15,486 bases of DNA from Paralcaligenes sp039935015 (GTDB lineage: Bacteria > Pseudomonadota > Gammaproteobacteria > Burkholderiales > Burkholderiaceae_B). Made by a program: the position numbers and the translations under genes. The notes beneath the pieces are model-generated. The model ran no database searches. It was not told the origin of the DNA and saw nothing but the letters and a program-made list of their open reading frames with translations. The DNA lies in assembly GCA_039935015.1 (NCBI GenBank), contig JBDTLC010000110.1, forward strand, positions 1 through 15,486. The letters are read 5' to 3'. Of this stretch, positions 6,190 through 13,371 are shown in pieces (positions within the stretch are counted from its first letter, which is position 1; every line of letters begins with the position of its first letter).

Positions 6190-7227
6190 CTATTTACTGG
6201 CCGCTTCGGCGTAAGAGCCATTTACGAAGGGAGTGTAGTCTGGCAATACACGGTCAATTTGGCGTTGCGACTTCAGGAACTCGGCGCTGGCCGCGAAGGC
6301 GCGAACGGCACCGCTATCTTTGCCACCACCAAGCCAGGTTTTCGAGGCTTGTTCCTTGGCGTCAGGGAAAATCAGCAGTTTGAGCGCCGACAGGATATCG
6401 TCGGGTTTACCGCCGATCATTTTAATGATGCCTTTGATGTCCTGTGAATTGGCCGTCATCTTGGCGCTATTGGCGTTGTAGTCGGCGTACGACTTTGCCA
6501 GTACTTTGGTGAACGCAGCCATAAATTTGGGGTTTTTAGCGGCCCAGGCCTTGTTGGCGACGAGGCCGTCAAAGGTAGGGACGCTTTTCGCTCCAATACG
6601 GGCCGAGTCCGTAATGACCGTGCCGGTCTTTTCGATCTCGGTCAGTGCTGGCGGCCAGACGTAGGCGGCGTCAATGTCACCGCGCTGCCAGGCAGCCACG
6701 ATCTGAGGCGGCTGCATGTTCAGGATATTGACTTTGGAAGGGTCAATTTTCCACAACTTGGTCAGACCGACCAGAAGGTGAAAATGCGAGGTCGATACAA
6801 ATGGCACCGCCACTTTTTTGCCGATGAGATCTTCTGGCTTGGTAATCCCCGAACCCTTGCGCGCGACCAGCGCTTCAGACCGGCCGATATTGTCCAGGAT
6901 CCAGAATAGCTCAATGTCTACGCCGCGTGTCGTCGCCCCGGTGATGCCCGTCGAGCCCAGCACGCCTATCGGTACCGCGCCCGAGGCGAATGCGGTGGAA
7001 ATGTCGCCTGCCGAGCTGAATTGGCGCCAGTCGATTTTATATCCGGCCTCTTTGGCGGCGCGATCGAAACTGCCATCGGCGATAGCGCTGACAAACGGCC
7101 CCACAATTTGTTGATATCCCACTACGAGAGTGGTTTCTGCTTGAGCAGTGGCGGCACTTAGCGCCAGAGCGCCACATGCCAGGCCCAGCAGGCTTAATTT
7201 GCGTGCACGTCGGAATAACGATTGCAT
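6190..7227 (-). CDS. tauA: Periplasmic taurine-binding protein TauA
   Basis: TauA captures taurine in the periplasm and delivers it to TauBC. The 345-residue protein begins with a classical signal peptide: positive MQSLFRRARK, hydrophobic LSLLGLACGALAL, and cleavage after AQA at about residue 30. The mature part has the NitT/TauT family pattern: LVVGYQQIVGPFVSAIADG, the TAFASGAVPIGVLGSTGITGATTRGVDIELFWILDNIG core, KPEDLIGKKVAVPFVSTSHFHL, and GDIDAAYVWPPALTEI. There is no lipobox at the cleavage site, so it should be a soluble periplasmic protein. The ATG at 7225-7227 has GGAG eight bases upstream. It is the first gene of the minus-strand tau transcript, with its own operator. Confidence 0.92.
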   Translation of the reverse strand: MQSLFRRARKLSLLGLACGALALSAATAQAETTLVVGYQQIVGPFVSAIADGSFDRAAKEAGYKIDWRQFSSAGDISTAFASGAVPIGVLGSTGITGATTRGVDIELFWILDNIGRSEALVARKGSGITKPEDLIGKKVAVPFVSTSHFHLLVGLTKLWKIDPSKVNILNMQPPQIVAAWQRGDIDAAYVWPPALTEIEKTGTVITDSARIGAKSVPTFDGLVANKAWAAKNPKFMAAFTKVLAKSYADYNANSAKMTANSQDIKGIIKMIGGKPDDILSALKLLIFPDAKEQASKTWLGGGKDSGAVRAFAASAEFLKSQRQIDRVLPDYTPFVNGSYAEAASK

Positions 7228-7325
7228 GGTTAGTCTCCATCCAGGTAGTCGAGCACTTCTTCTGAGTGCTACATGTTATGGGTATCGCTGCGTGCCTAAA
7301 TAGTGCCTATACTACCTGCGGTCGG

Positions 7326-7358
7326 CTAGGTCCAGTTGATTTTATTAGATAGGACCAG
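7326..7358 (-). promoter_or_regulatory. Candidate TauR operator upstream of tauA (two half-sites, 23-bp period)
   Basis: On the minus strand, AACTGGTCCTA and AACTGGACCTA form a direct repeat differing at one base, with CTGG heads at 7358 and 7335, exactly 23 bp apart. CTGGACCTA matches nine positions of the CTGGACYTAA repeat recalled for Rhodobacter TauR. The downstream copy overlaps where a -35 would lie for TATAGG or TAGTAT near 7304-7314, which suits a MocR activator. The sites are about 100 bp upstream of the tauA ATG. This is the best-conserved of the three sets. Confidence 0.7.
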
Positions 7359-7484
7359 TTTTGGCGGATTGCTGCAGTGAACCAATTTCTTCTATGTTTC
7401 TATGGGGAGATTCGAGAGAACGCAAAAAAATGGCGGGATGTCTTAAGGGTAAATGCCTAGGAGGGATTCGGCCGGCAGGTGCTT

Positions 7485-7510
7485 GTCGTGGCACCCCTTG
7501 TGGGTGCCAC
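7485..7510. repeat. REP-like palindrome, single copy C (gabD/tauA space)
   Basis: GTGGCACCC (7488-7496), loop CTTGT (7497-7501) and GGGTGCCAC (7502-7510) form a perfect 9-bp stem. It has the same core as copies A and B and a GTCG head in place of GTAG. A degenerate partner may follow (TTGGCAGCC at 7519-7526). It lies 36 bp after the gabD stop and could mark the end of that transcript. Confidence 0.68.
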
Positions 7511-7545
7511 CCGCCCATTGGCAGCCAAAATAACTGCTTACAGCG

Positions 7546-9030
7546 CTAGATCCCGCCCAGACATACGTATTTAAGCTCCATAAAGTCGTCCATGCCGTAG
7601 ATCGAGCCCTCACGGCCCAGTCCCGATTGCTTGACTCCGCCAAAAGGCGCGACTTCGTTGGAAATCAGGCCGGTATTGACCCCTACCATGCCGTATTCAA
7701 GCGCTTCAGCTACGCGGAAAATGCGGCCGACATCCCGGCTGTAAAAGTATGAAGCCAAGCCGTATTCGGTGTTATTTGCCAGTTCGATAACGTGCGCTTC
7801 ATCGGTAAATTTGACCACTGGTGCCACAGGGCCGAAAGTTTCTTCACGCATGCACAGCATATCTTCGCCCACATTGGACAAAATGGTGGGTTCAAAAAAT
7901 CGCCCGCCCAGTGCGTGGACTTTGCCGCCCATAACCACTTTTGCCCCTTTGCTGACGGCGTCCTTGACGTGTTCCTGTACTTTGGCGACGGCCGCGTCAT
8001 CGATGAGCGGGCCTTGAGTGACCGATTGGGCGAAGCCATCACCCACTTTAAGCACGTTGCGCACTTTCGCTGCTAGTTTTTCGACGAATTGATCGTAAAC
8101 GGCGGCGTGTACGTAAAGGCGATTGGCGCAAACGCAGGTCTGCCCCGCATTACGGTATTTCGATACAATGGCGCCCTCGACCGCGGCGTCGATATCGGCG
8201 TCGTCAAAGACAATGAATGGCGCCAGGCCACCCAATTCCAGTGATAGTTTTTTAACGGTTGACGCGCTTTGCTGCAGCAAGATGCGGCCCACAGCGGTCG
8301 AGCCCGTAAATGTAACTTTTTTCACGATGGGGCTAGCGCAAAGCACCTTTCCGATGGCGATCGACTGTTCGCTGTCGGCGGCGATGATATTCAGAACGCC
8401 GGCGGGGATGCCTGCGCGCTCGGCCAGCTCGGCTAGGGCCAGTGCTGAAAGAGGCGTTTGCTCTGCCGGCTTGAGAACCACTGTGCAGCCCGCGGCCAGC
8501 GCGGGGGCGACCTTGCGCGTGATCATGGCATTGGGGAAGTTCCACGGGGTAATGGCGGCGCAAACACCAATGGGTTCGCGCATGACCAGCATACGGTTTG
8601 ACGCATTGGGCGAAGCCATGATGTCGCCCGTGACTCGTTTGGCCTGCTCGGCGAACCATTCGACGAATGAAGCCCCGTAGGTAATTTCTCCGCGCGATTC
8701 GGCAATGGGTTTGCCTTGTTCCAGCGTCATGATCTGGGCCAGATCTTCGGCATTGGCAAGAATAAGGTCGAACCAGCGGCGTAAAATGGCAGCGCGATCC
8801 TTGCCTGTGCGGGCGCGCCAGGCCTTTTGGGCTTTGTTTGCGGCGTCGATGGCCCGCTGGGCTTCGCCTGCGCCCAGGTTGCATACTTTGGCAATGATGG
8901 CACCGGTTGCAGGGTTGTCGACGGTAAAGGTGCTTGCGTCATCGGCCGCCACCCATTGACCATTAATATAGGATTGGGTACGGTAAAGCGTGGTGTCTTG
9001 TAGATGGATGGGGAGTTTTGTGGTCGTCAT
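7546..9030 (-). CDS. gabD: NAD(P)-dependent succinate-semialdehyde dehydrogenase, GabD type
   Basis: This 494-residue aldehyde dehydrogenase resembles GabD, which oxidises succinate semialdehyde to succinate in GABA and related catabolism. The catalytic set is complete: N164 in ITPWNFPN, general base E265 in LSLELGG, and nucleophile C299 in NAGQTCVCANR. A second cysteine at 301 corresponds to the redox-switch pair known from E. coli GabD. FTGSTAVGR is the cofactor-binding turn, with alanine where many GabD proteins have glutamate. The length is close to the family norm. No clear Shine-Dalgarno precedes the ATG. It lies between tauA and the LOG gene and lacks the CTGG repeats, so TauR control is not indicated. 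Sulfonate-linked aldehydes are possible alternative substrates because related dehydrogenases act on them, but nothing here proves that. Confidence 0.85.
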   Translation of the reverse strand: MTTTKLPIHLQDTTLYRTQSYINGQWVAADDASTFTVDNPATGAIIAKVCNLGAGEAQRAIDAANKAQKAWRARTGKDRAAILRRWFDLILANAEDLAQIMTLEQGKPIAESRGEITYGASFVEWFAEQAKRVTGDIMASPNASNRMLVMREPIGVCAAITPWNFPNAMITRKVAPALAAGCTVVLKPAEQTPLSALALAELAERAGIPAGVLNIIAADSEQSIAIGKVLCASPIVKKVTFTGSTAVGRILLQQSASTVKKLSLELGGLAPFIVFDDADIDAAVEGAIVSKYRNAGQTCVCANRLYVHAAVYDQFVEKLAAKVRNVLKVGDGFAQSVTQGPLIDDAAVAKVQEHVKDAVSKGAKVVMGGKVHALGGRFFEPTILSNVGEDMLCMREETFGPVAPVVKFTDEAHVIELANNTEYGLASYFYSRDVGRIFRVAEALEYGMVGVNTGLISNEVAPFGGVKQSGLGREGSIYGMDDFMELKYVCLGGI

Positions 9031-9098
9031 AGTGTAATAGGGGCGTCAGGCGCTAGGTTAAGAAGTAGGGTTGAATAGTCGGAATTATTGTACGCTGC

Positions 9099-9779
9099 TC
9101 ATTGTGGCAGGACGGGAGCACAATCCATCTGCTCGGTGTAGGCGTGGAAGAACGTTTCGATCTGATCCATGACCAGGTCGATATCGTCGGACACGGTAAG
9201 CAGTTCCAGGTCATGCGGACCAATCAGCTTGTGATGGAGCAATTGCGCGTTCATCCAGTCGATCAGACCGGCCCAGAATGACGTGCCCATGAGAACTATG
9301 GGCGCAGGCGGCAGTTTGCCGGTTTGAATCAGGGTAGCGATTTCGAAAAGCTCATCGAGTGTGCCAAACCCGCCCGGTAAGGCAATATAGGCGGCGCTAT
9401 GCATAAAGAAGGTCGCTTTGCGAGAAGTGAAAAAATCGAAATGCAGACTATGTGTCTGGTATGAATTGTGCGTGGTTTCGTGCGGCAGCGTGATGTTTAA
9501 GCCTACGCTTTTGCCGCCCGCCTCGAATGCACCCTTGTTGGCGGCCTCCATGATGCCCGGGCCGCCGCCCGCGATCAGGGTCAGGCCTGCTTTGGCCAAT
9601 CGGGCGCCGACGGCTTGCGCCAGTGCATAATAGGGGGATTCTGGCTTGATTCGGGCGCTGCCAAAAACACTGACGCCCCAGCCGACGTCTCTGAGGCGGT
9701 CTGCGGCGGTCTGCATCTCTGACATAATTCGGGGAATTTGCTGATCCACCGATGTACGAACTATTTTACTTATTGCCAT
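9099..9779 (-). CDS. LOG-family nucleotide 5'-phosphate phosphoribohydrolase (TIGR00730 type)
   Basis: LOG-family enzymes cleave the N-glycosidic bond of nucleoside monophosphates (AMP, or cytokinin nucleotides) to release the base and ribose 5-phosphate. In the 226-residue protein, GGGPGIMEAANKGA (71-84) and LPGGFGTLDELFE (134-146) are the two diagnostic motifs, with R120-K121 between them. The N-terminal 35 residues are a helical extension before VSVFGSARI. The ATG at 9777-9779 overlaps the polA ATG on the other strand, and AAGG lies eight bases upstream inside polA codons. A start at residue 19 (ATG at 9725) is possible but has no ribosome site. gabD follows 68 bp downstream in the same direction. 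The actual substrate cannot be read from the sequence. Confidence 0.87.
   Translation of the reverse strand: MAISKIVRTSVDQQIPRIMSEMQTAADRLRDVGWGVSVFGSARIKPESPYYALAQAVGARLAKAGLTLIAGGGPGIMEAANKGAFEAGGKSVGLNITLPHETTHNSYQTHSLHFDFFTSRKATFFMHSAAYIALPGGFGTLDELFEIATLIQTGKLPPAPIVLMGTSFWAGLIDWMNAQLLHHKLIGPHDLELLTVSDDIDLVMDQIETFFHAYTEQMDCAPVLPQ
9738..9767 (+). promoter_or_regulatory. Weak candidate promoter of polA inside the LOG gene
   Basis: TTGCTG (9738-9743) and TATTTT (9762-9767) are 18 bases apart, each matching consensus at 4 of 6 positions. Transcription would start around 9774, about four bases before the polA ATG. No Shine-Dalgarno is visible upstream of polA, so a leaderless or nearly leaderless mRNA is possible. 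This is weak evidence from sequence alone. Confidence 0.25.
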
Positions 9780-12495
9780 GAAAAAAACCTTGTTGCTTGT
9801 TGATGGATCCAGCTATTTGTATCGGGCCTATCATGCCATGCCTGATCTGCGAAACGCTAAAGAGGAACCGACCGGAGCTCTGTATGGTGTCATAGCCATG
9901 TTACGTAGACTGCTGCTGGATTACAAGGCAGATTACTTGGCTTGCGTGTTTGATGCAAAGGGGGGAACGTTTCGCGATGATATTTACCCTCAGTACAAAG
10001 CGCAGCGGCCATCGATGCCCGAAGATTTGGTGGCGCAGATAGAACCCATACATAAAGTTGTCGCGGCGCTGGGCTGGCCTGTGCTGACCGTGCCCGGCGT
10101 TGAAGCCGACGACGTAATCGGTTCGCTCGCCAAGCGCGCGACCAGAGCTGGCGTGCATACGGTTATTTCCACCGGCGACAAAGACTTGGCCCAGCTGGTC
10201 GACGACCATGTGGAACTGGTCAATACCATGAGTGGCGAGCGGCAGGATATCGCTGGTGTCGTAAAGAAATTTGGTGTGGCGCCAAGCCAGATTATAGATT
10301 ACCTGATGTTGGTCGGAGATAGTGTCGATAATGTTCCCGGAGTGGCCAAGGTAGGCCCAAAGACTGCGGTCAAATGGCTGGCCGAGTATCGGTCGGTTGA
10401 CCGTTTGGTGGCTCATGCCGATGACATCAAAGGAGCAGTAGGTAACCATTTGCGCGAGGCCATTCCTAATTTCGAGATGACGCGGCGTTTGCTTGCCTTG
10501 AAGCTCGATTGCGAGATTCCGGGCGTTTCCGACGATCTGGCCGAGCTGGTGGCCAGGCCGGCCGATCGCGACGCCTTGCTGAAGTATTACGATTATTACG
10601 GCTTTCGGACCTGGCTGCGCGAAGTAAGCGGTGAGCCCGAGCGGGTTCCGGCACAAGATAGTCGAGTGGCGCCCAATCCGCCCGAGGCAGTTACCCAAGT
10701 GGCTTACGATACTGTGCTCGATTGGCATGCGTTTGACGCGTGGCTGGGCAAAATAGAAGGCGCCGATTTGGTGGCCATCGACACGGAAACAACCTCGTTG
10801 GACCCCATGCAGGCCCGCCTGGTGGGGATTTCTCTTTCGGTCGCGCCAGGTGTCGCCTGCTATATCCCGGTGGACCATCGCGGCCCCGATCAGGTGGCCC
10901 AGTTGCCCAAGAAGGAAGTACTCGATCGTATGCGCCGCTGGCTCGAGAACGCAGCCGCTGCCAAGCTTTTGCACAATGCCAAATACGATACTCATGTGTT
11001 CATGAACGAAGGTATTCGTCTTGCTGGTATCAACGAAGATACGATGCTGCAGGCGTATGTGCTGGAATCACACCGGCGCGTGGGGTTGCAGGAATTGGCC
11101 GAGCGTTGGCTGGGGCGCACTGGTACTACGTACGAAGATTTGTGCGGCAAGGGGGCCAAGCAAATCGGCTTTGACGAAGTCGAGGTCAATCGGGCGGCCT
11201 ATTACGGAAGCGAAGATGCCGACTTTACGCTGCAGTTGCATCGGGTGTTGCGCCCTCAGGTCGCCAGTGTTGCGGGTCTAGAGGCCATTTATCGTCTCGA
11301 GATCAAGGCCTCGGCAGTGCTGACCACCATTGAGCGCAACGGGGTACGCATCGACGCGCACGCGTTGGCCATGCAAAGCCATGAAATCGGCCAGCAACTG
11401 GTGCTGCTTGAGCAGAAGGCGTACGAGTTGGCCGAACAGCCCTTCAACCTGAATTCCCCCAAGCAACTGGGCGAGATTCTGTTCGATCGCATGCATTTGC
11501 CGGTATTGCGCAAAACCGCCGGCGGAGCACCGTCGACTGACGAAGATGTATTGACCAAGTTGGCGCTAGATTATCCCTTGCCGCGCGTATTGCTCGAGTA
11601 TCGCGGCTTGGCTAAGCTTAAATCTACCTATACCGACAAACTTCCCAAAATGATTAACCCCGACACGCAGCGCGTACATACACGTTATGCTCAGGCGGCG
11701 GTCATCACGGGGCGTCTGGCGTCGTCGGACCCGAATTTGCAGAATATTCCGGTGCGTACCCCCGAGGGGCGCCGGGTGCGCACGGCATTTGTGGCGACCG
11801 AAGGGCAGATTGTTTCGGCCGACTATTCGCAAATCGAGCTACGCGTCATGGCGCACGTTTCGGGCGATGAAAACCTGCAACGCGCCTTTGAACAAGGCGA
11901 AGATATTCACCGCGCGACGGCCGCCGAGGTGCTTGGGGTGGCGCTCGACCAGGTTTCGTCCGAACAGCGTCGTGCAGCCAAGGCGATTAATTTCGGTTTG
12001 ATATATGGCATGGGCGAATTTGGTCTGGCGGCTAATCTGGGCATTACCCGTGACGCTGCGCGCGCGTATATCGATCGCTATTTCGTACGGTATCCTGGCG
12101 TGGCAAAGTACATGGAGCAAACTCGTATCAGGGCCCGCGAGCAGGGCTATGTCGAAACCGTTTTCGGACGGCGCTTGTGGTTTCCAGAGTTGCGTGGTGC
12201 CAAAGGGCCGCGCCAGGCGGCCGCTTTGCGCGCTGCCATCAATGCGCCCATGCAGGGCACCGCAGCCGATCTTATTAAAATGGCCATGGTGGCTGTTCAA
12301 GACTGGCTTGATGCCGAGCAGCTCAAGACAATCATGATCATGCAGGTGCATGACGAACTGGTGTTCGATGTGCCCACGGCCGAAGTGGAAGTGCTGGTTC
12401 AACATCTGCCTGGCCTGATGTGTGATGTCGCGCAATTAAGCGTTCCACTCGTGGCCGAGGTAGGCATGGGGCCGAACTGGGAACAGGCACATTGA
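9778..12495 (+). CDS. polA: DNA polymerase I
   Basis: PolA fills gaps and removes RNA primers during replication and repair. The 905-residue protein has three parts. The 5' nuclease (1 to about 290) starts LLLVDGSSYLYRAYHAMP and includes GVEADDVIGSLA and MLVGDSVDNVPGV. The 3'-5' exonuclease (about 315-510) has its motif I acids D335 and E337 in IDTETTSLD, plus NAKYDTHVF and YGSEDADFTL. The polymerase domain (about 530-905) has motif A DYSQIELR (D682), motif B around K735 in RRAAKAINFGLIYG, and motif C QVHDELVFD (D859). All catalytic acids are present, so proofreading should be active, as in E. coli and unlike Taq. The start matches the family N-terminus. It is slightly shorter than the 928-residue E. 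coli enzyme. It has no obvious Shine-Dalgarno and starts head-to-head with the LOG gene. Confidence 0.98.
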   Translation: MKKTLLLVDGSSYLYRAYHAMPDLRNAKEEPTGALYGVIAMLRRLLLDYKADYLACVFDAKGGTFRDDIYPQYKAQRPSMPEDLVAQIEPIHKVVAALGWPVLTVPGVEADDVIGSLAKRATRAGVHTVISTGDKDLAQLVDDHVELVNTMSGERQDIAGVVKKFGVAPSQIIDYLMLVGDSVDNVPGVAKVGPKTAVKWLAEYRSVDRLVAHADDIKGAVGNHLREAIPNFEMTRRLLALKLDCEIPGVSDDLAELVARPADRDALLKYYDYYGFRTWLREVSGEPERVPAQDSRVAPNPPEAVTQVAYDTVLDWHAFDAWLGKIEGADLVAIDTETTSLDPMQARLVGISLSVAPGVACYIPVDHRGPDQVAQLPKKEVLDRMRRWLENAAAAKLLHNAKYDTHVFMNEGIRLAGINEDTMLQAYVLESHRRVGLQELAERWLGRTGTTYEDLCGKGAKQIGFDEVEVNRAAYYGSEDADFTLQLHRVLRPQVASVAGLEAIYRLEIKASAVLTTIERNGVRIDAHALAMQSHEIGQQLVLLEQKAYELAEQPFNLNSPKQLGEILFDRMHLPVLRKTAGGAPSTDEDVLTKLALDYPLPRVLLEYRGLAKLKSTYTDKLPKMINPDTQRVHTRYAQAAVITGRLASSDPNLQNIPVRTPEGRRVRTAFVATEGQIVSADYSQIELRVMAHVSGDENLQRAFEQGEDIHRATAAEVLGVALDQVSSEQRRAAKAINFGLIYGMGEFGLAANLGITRDAARAYIDRYFVRYPGVAKYMEQTRIRAREQGYVETVFGRRLWFPELRGAKGPRQAAALRAAINAPMQGTAADLIKMAMVAVQDWLDAEQLKTIMIMQVHDELVFDVPTAEVEVLVQHLPGLMCDVAQLSVPLVAEVGMGPNWEQAH

Positions 12496-12560
12496 CTATG
12501 GTTATACCTATGCATGCGTCAAATTTCTAAGGCCTTATTTAATTTATTTTAAGGATCTAT

Positions 12561-13349
12561 ATGCCTTTCTCCCCCATTACCGGTGCCGCCGATACAACCA
12601 TTCATACCTCATCCGAGGGACTTAAGCAGGGCCTGTTCGATATGCCGACTTTCGATGGCACGATCAAGGCGTATTACGCCGCGCCTGCTGCCCAGGCGGA
12701 CCGGCCCGTTATCTTGGTCATACAAGAAATATTCGGCTTGCACGAACATATTCAGGATGTCTGCCGCCGTTTTGCGCACGAAGGCTACTTTGCCGTAGCC
12801 GTCGAACTCTATCAGCGACAGGGTGATGCGGGGTCTTATACAGACATACCGAGCCTGATTCGCGATGTCGTCGCCAAGGTGCCCGATGAACAAGTGATGG
12901 CCGATCTGGATGCAAGTGTGCAATGGGCCGGAGCGCAAGGCGGCGATGTGACGCGTCTGGGCGTCACCGGCTTTTGTTGGGGCGGACGGCTGGCATGGAT
13001 GTATGCAGCCCACAACTCGGCCTGCAAAGCCGCCGTCGCCTGGTACGGGCGGCTGGTCAATGGCCATGGGCCATTGCAAGTGCGCAATCCCATCGACATC
13101 GCAGCCAGTGTCCACGGACCCGTGCTGGGTCTGTACGGCGCGCACGACGCCAGTATTCCGCAAGCCGGTCTGCGTAAGGTTGAGGCGGCGCTGGCGCATG
13201 GTGGTGTGGCGTCCAAGGCTTCGCGCTTTGTGGTGTATCCAGATGCCGGTCACGCCTTTTATAGTGATTACCGCCCCAGTTATCGCAAGGCCGATGCCGA
13301 AGACGCATGGGCGCGTGCTCTGGCGTGGTTTGGGCGCCACCTGGCATAA
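12561..13349 (+). CDS. Dienelactone hydrolase family protein
   Basis: This 262-residue alpha/beta hydrolase keeps the carboxymethylenebutenolidase layout: E56 in VIQEIFGL, nucleophile C139 in GFCWGGR, D196 in GAHDASIP and H231 in DAGHAFYSD. The cysteine nucleophile sets it apart from ordinary serine esterases. The N-terminal 25 residues before MPTFDGTIKAYYAAP are an extension. There is no signal peptide. The ATG has AAGGA five bases upstream. polA ends 65 bp upstream. The dehydratase gene starts 22 bp downstream, so those two are probably co-transcribed. No other aromatic ring-cleavage gene is nearby, so the true substrate is uncertain; many such proteins are broad ester or lactone hydrolases. 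Confidence 0.88.
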   Translation: MPFSPITGAADTTIHTSSEGLKQGLFDMPTFDGTIKAYYAAPAAQADRPVILVIQEIFGLHEHIQDVCRRFAHEGYFAVAVELYQRQGDAGSYTDIPSLIRDVVAKVPDEQVMADLDASVQWAGAQGGDVTRLGVTGFCWGGRLAWMYAAHNSACKAAVAWYGRLVNGHGPLQVRNPIDIAASVHGPVLGLYGAHDASIPQAGLRKVEAALAHGGVASKASRFVVYPDAGHAFYSDYRPSYRKADAEDAWARALAWFGRHLA

Positions 13350-13371
13350 ATAATTTGTAAATGGACTCCGT

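Larger units (their letters stand above)
7228..7545. other. Intergenic region between gabD end and tauA start
   Basis: This 318-bp stretch holds no credible gene. From the tauA side it contains the Shine-Dalgarno (7235-7238), a small leader stem AGCACT/AGTGCT (7252-7257 with 7265-7270), possible -10 sequences near 7306-7314 on the minus strand, and the paired CTGG operator. Towards gabD it contains an unremarkable stretch (about 7361-7484) and a single REP-like hairpin 36 bp from the gabD stop. Confidence 0.75.

Noticed and set aside
6120..6221. Extended 308-residue start for tauB
   Set aside because: The extension would cross the intercistronic hairpin and overlap tauA. The ATG at 6119 has a proper Shine-Dalgarno and gives a normal family length.
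7361..7549. 62-codon plus-strand open frame in the gabD-tauA space
   Set aside because: It runs through the REP-like palindrome and into the gabD stop codon, has no ribosome site, and its product has no recognisable pattern.
8123..8680. 185-codon open frame antisense to gabD (and a 183-codon overlapping frame at 8333-8884)
   Set aside because: Both sit inside gabD, whose catalytic motifs are intact; their compositions look like frame shadows.
9901..10995. 364-codon open frame antisense to polA
   Set aside because: It lies wholly inside the strongly conserved polA coding sequence, has no recognisable domain, and is explained as a GC-rich antisense shadow.
12496..12560. Palindrome TAAGGCCTTA in the polA-hydrolase gap as a terminator or operator
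   Set aside because: Only 10 bases, no loop and no T-run; in an AT-rich gap this is too little evidence.
12609..13340. 243-codon open frame antisense to the dienelactone hydrolase gene
   Set aside because: The plus strand carries a complete catalytic triad and ribosome site; the antisense product shows no family features.
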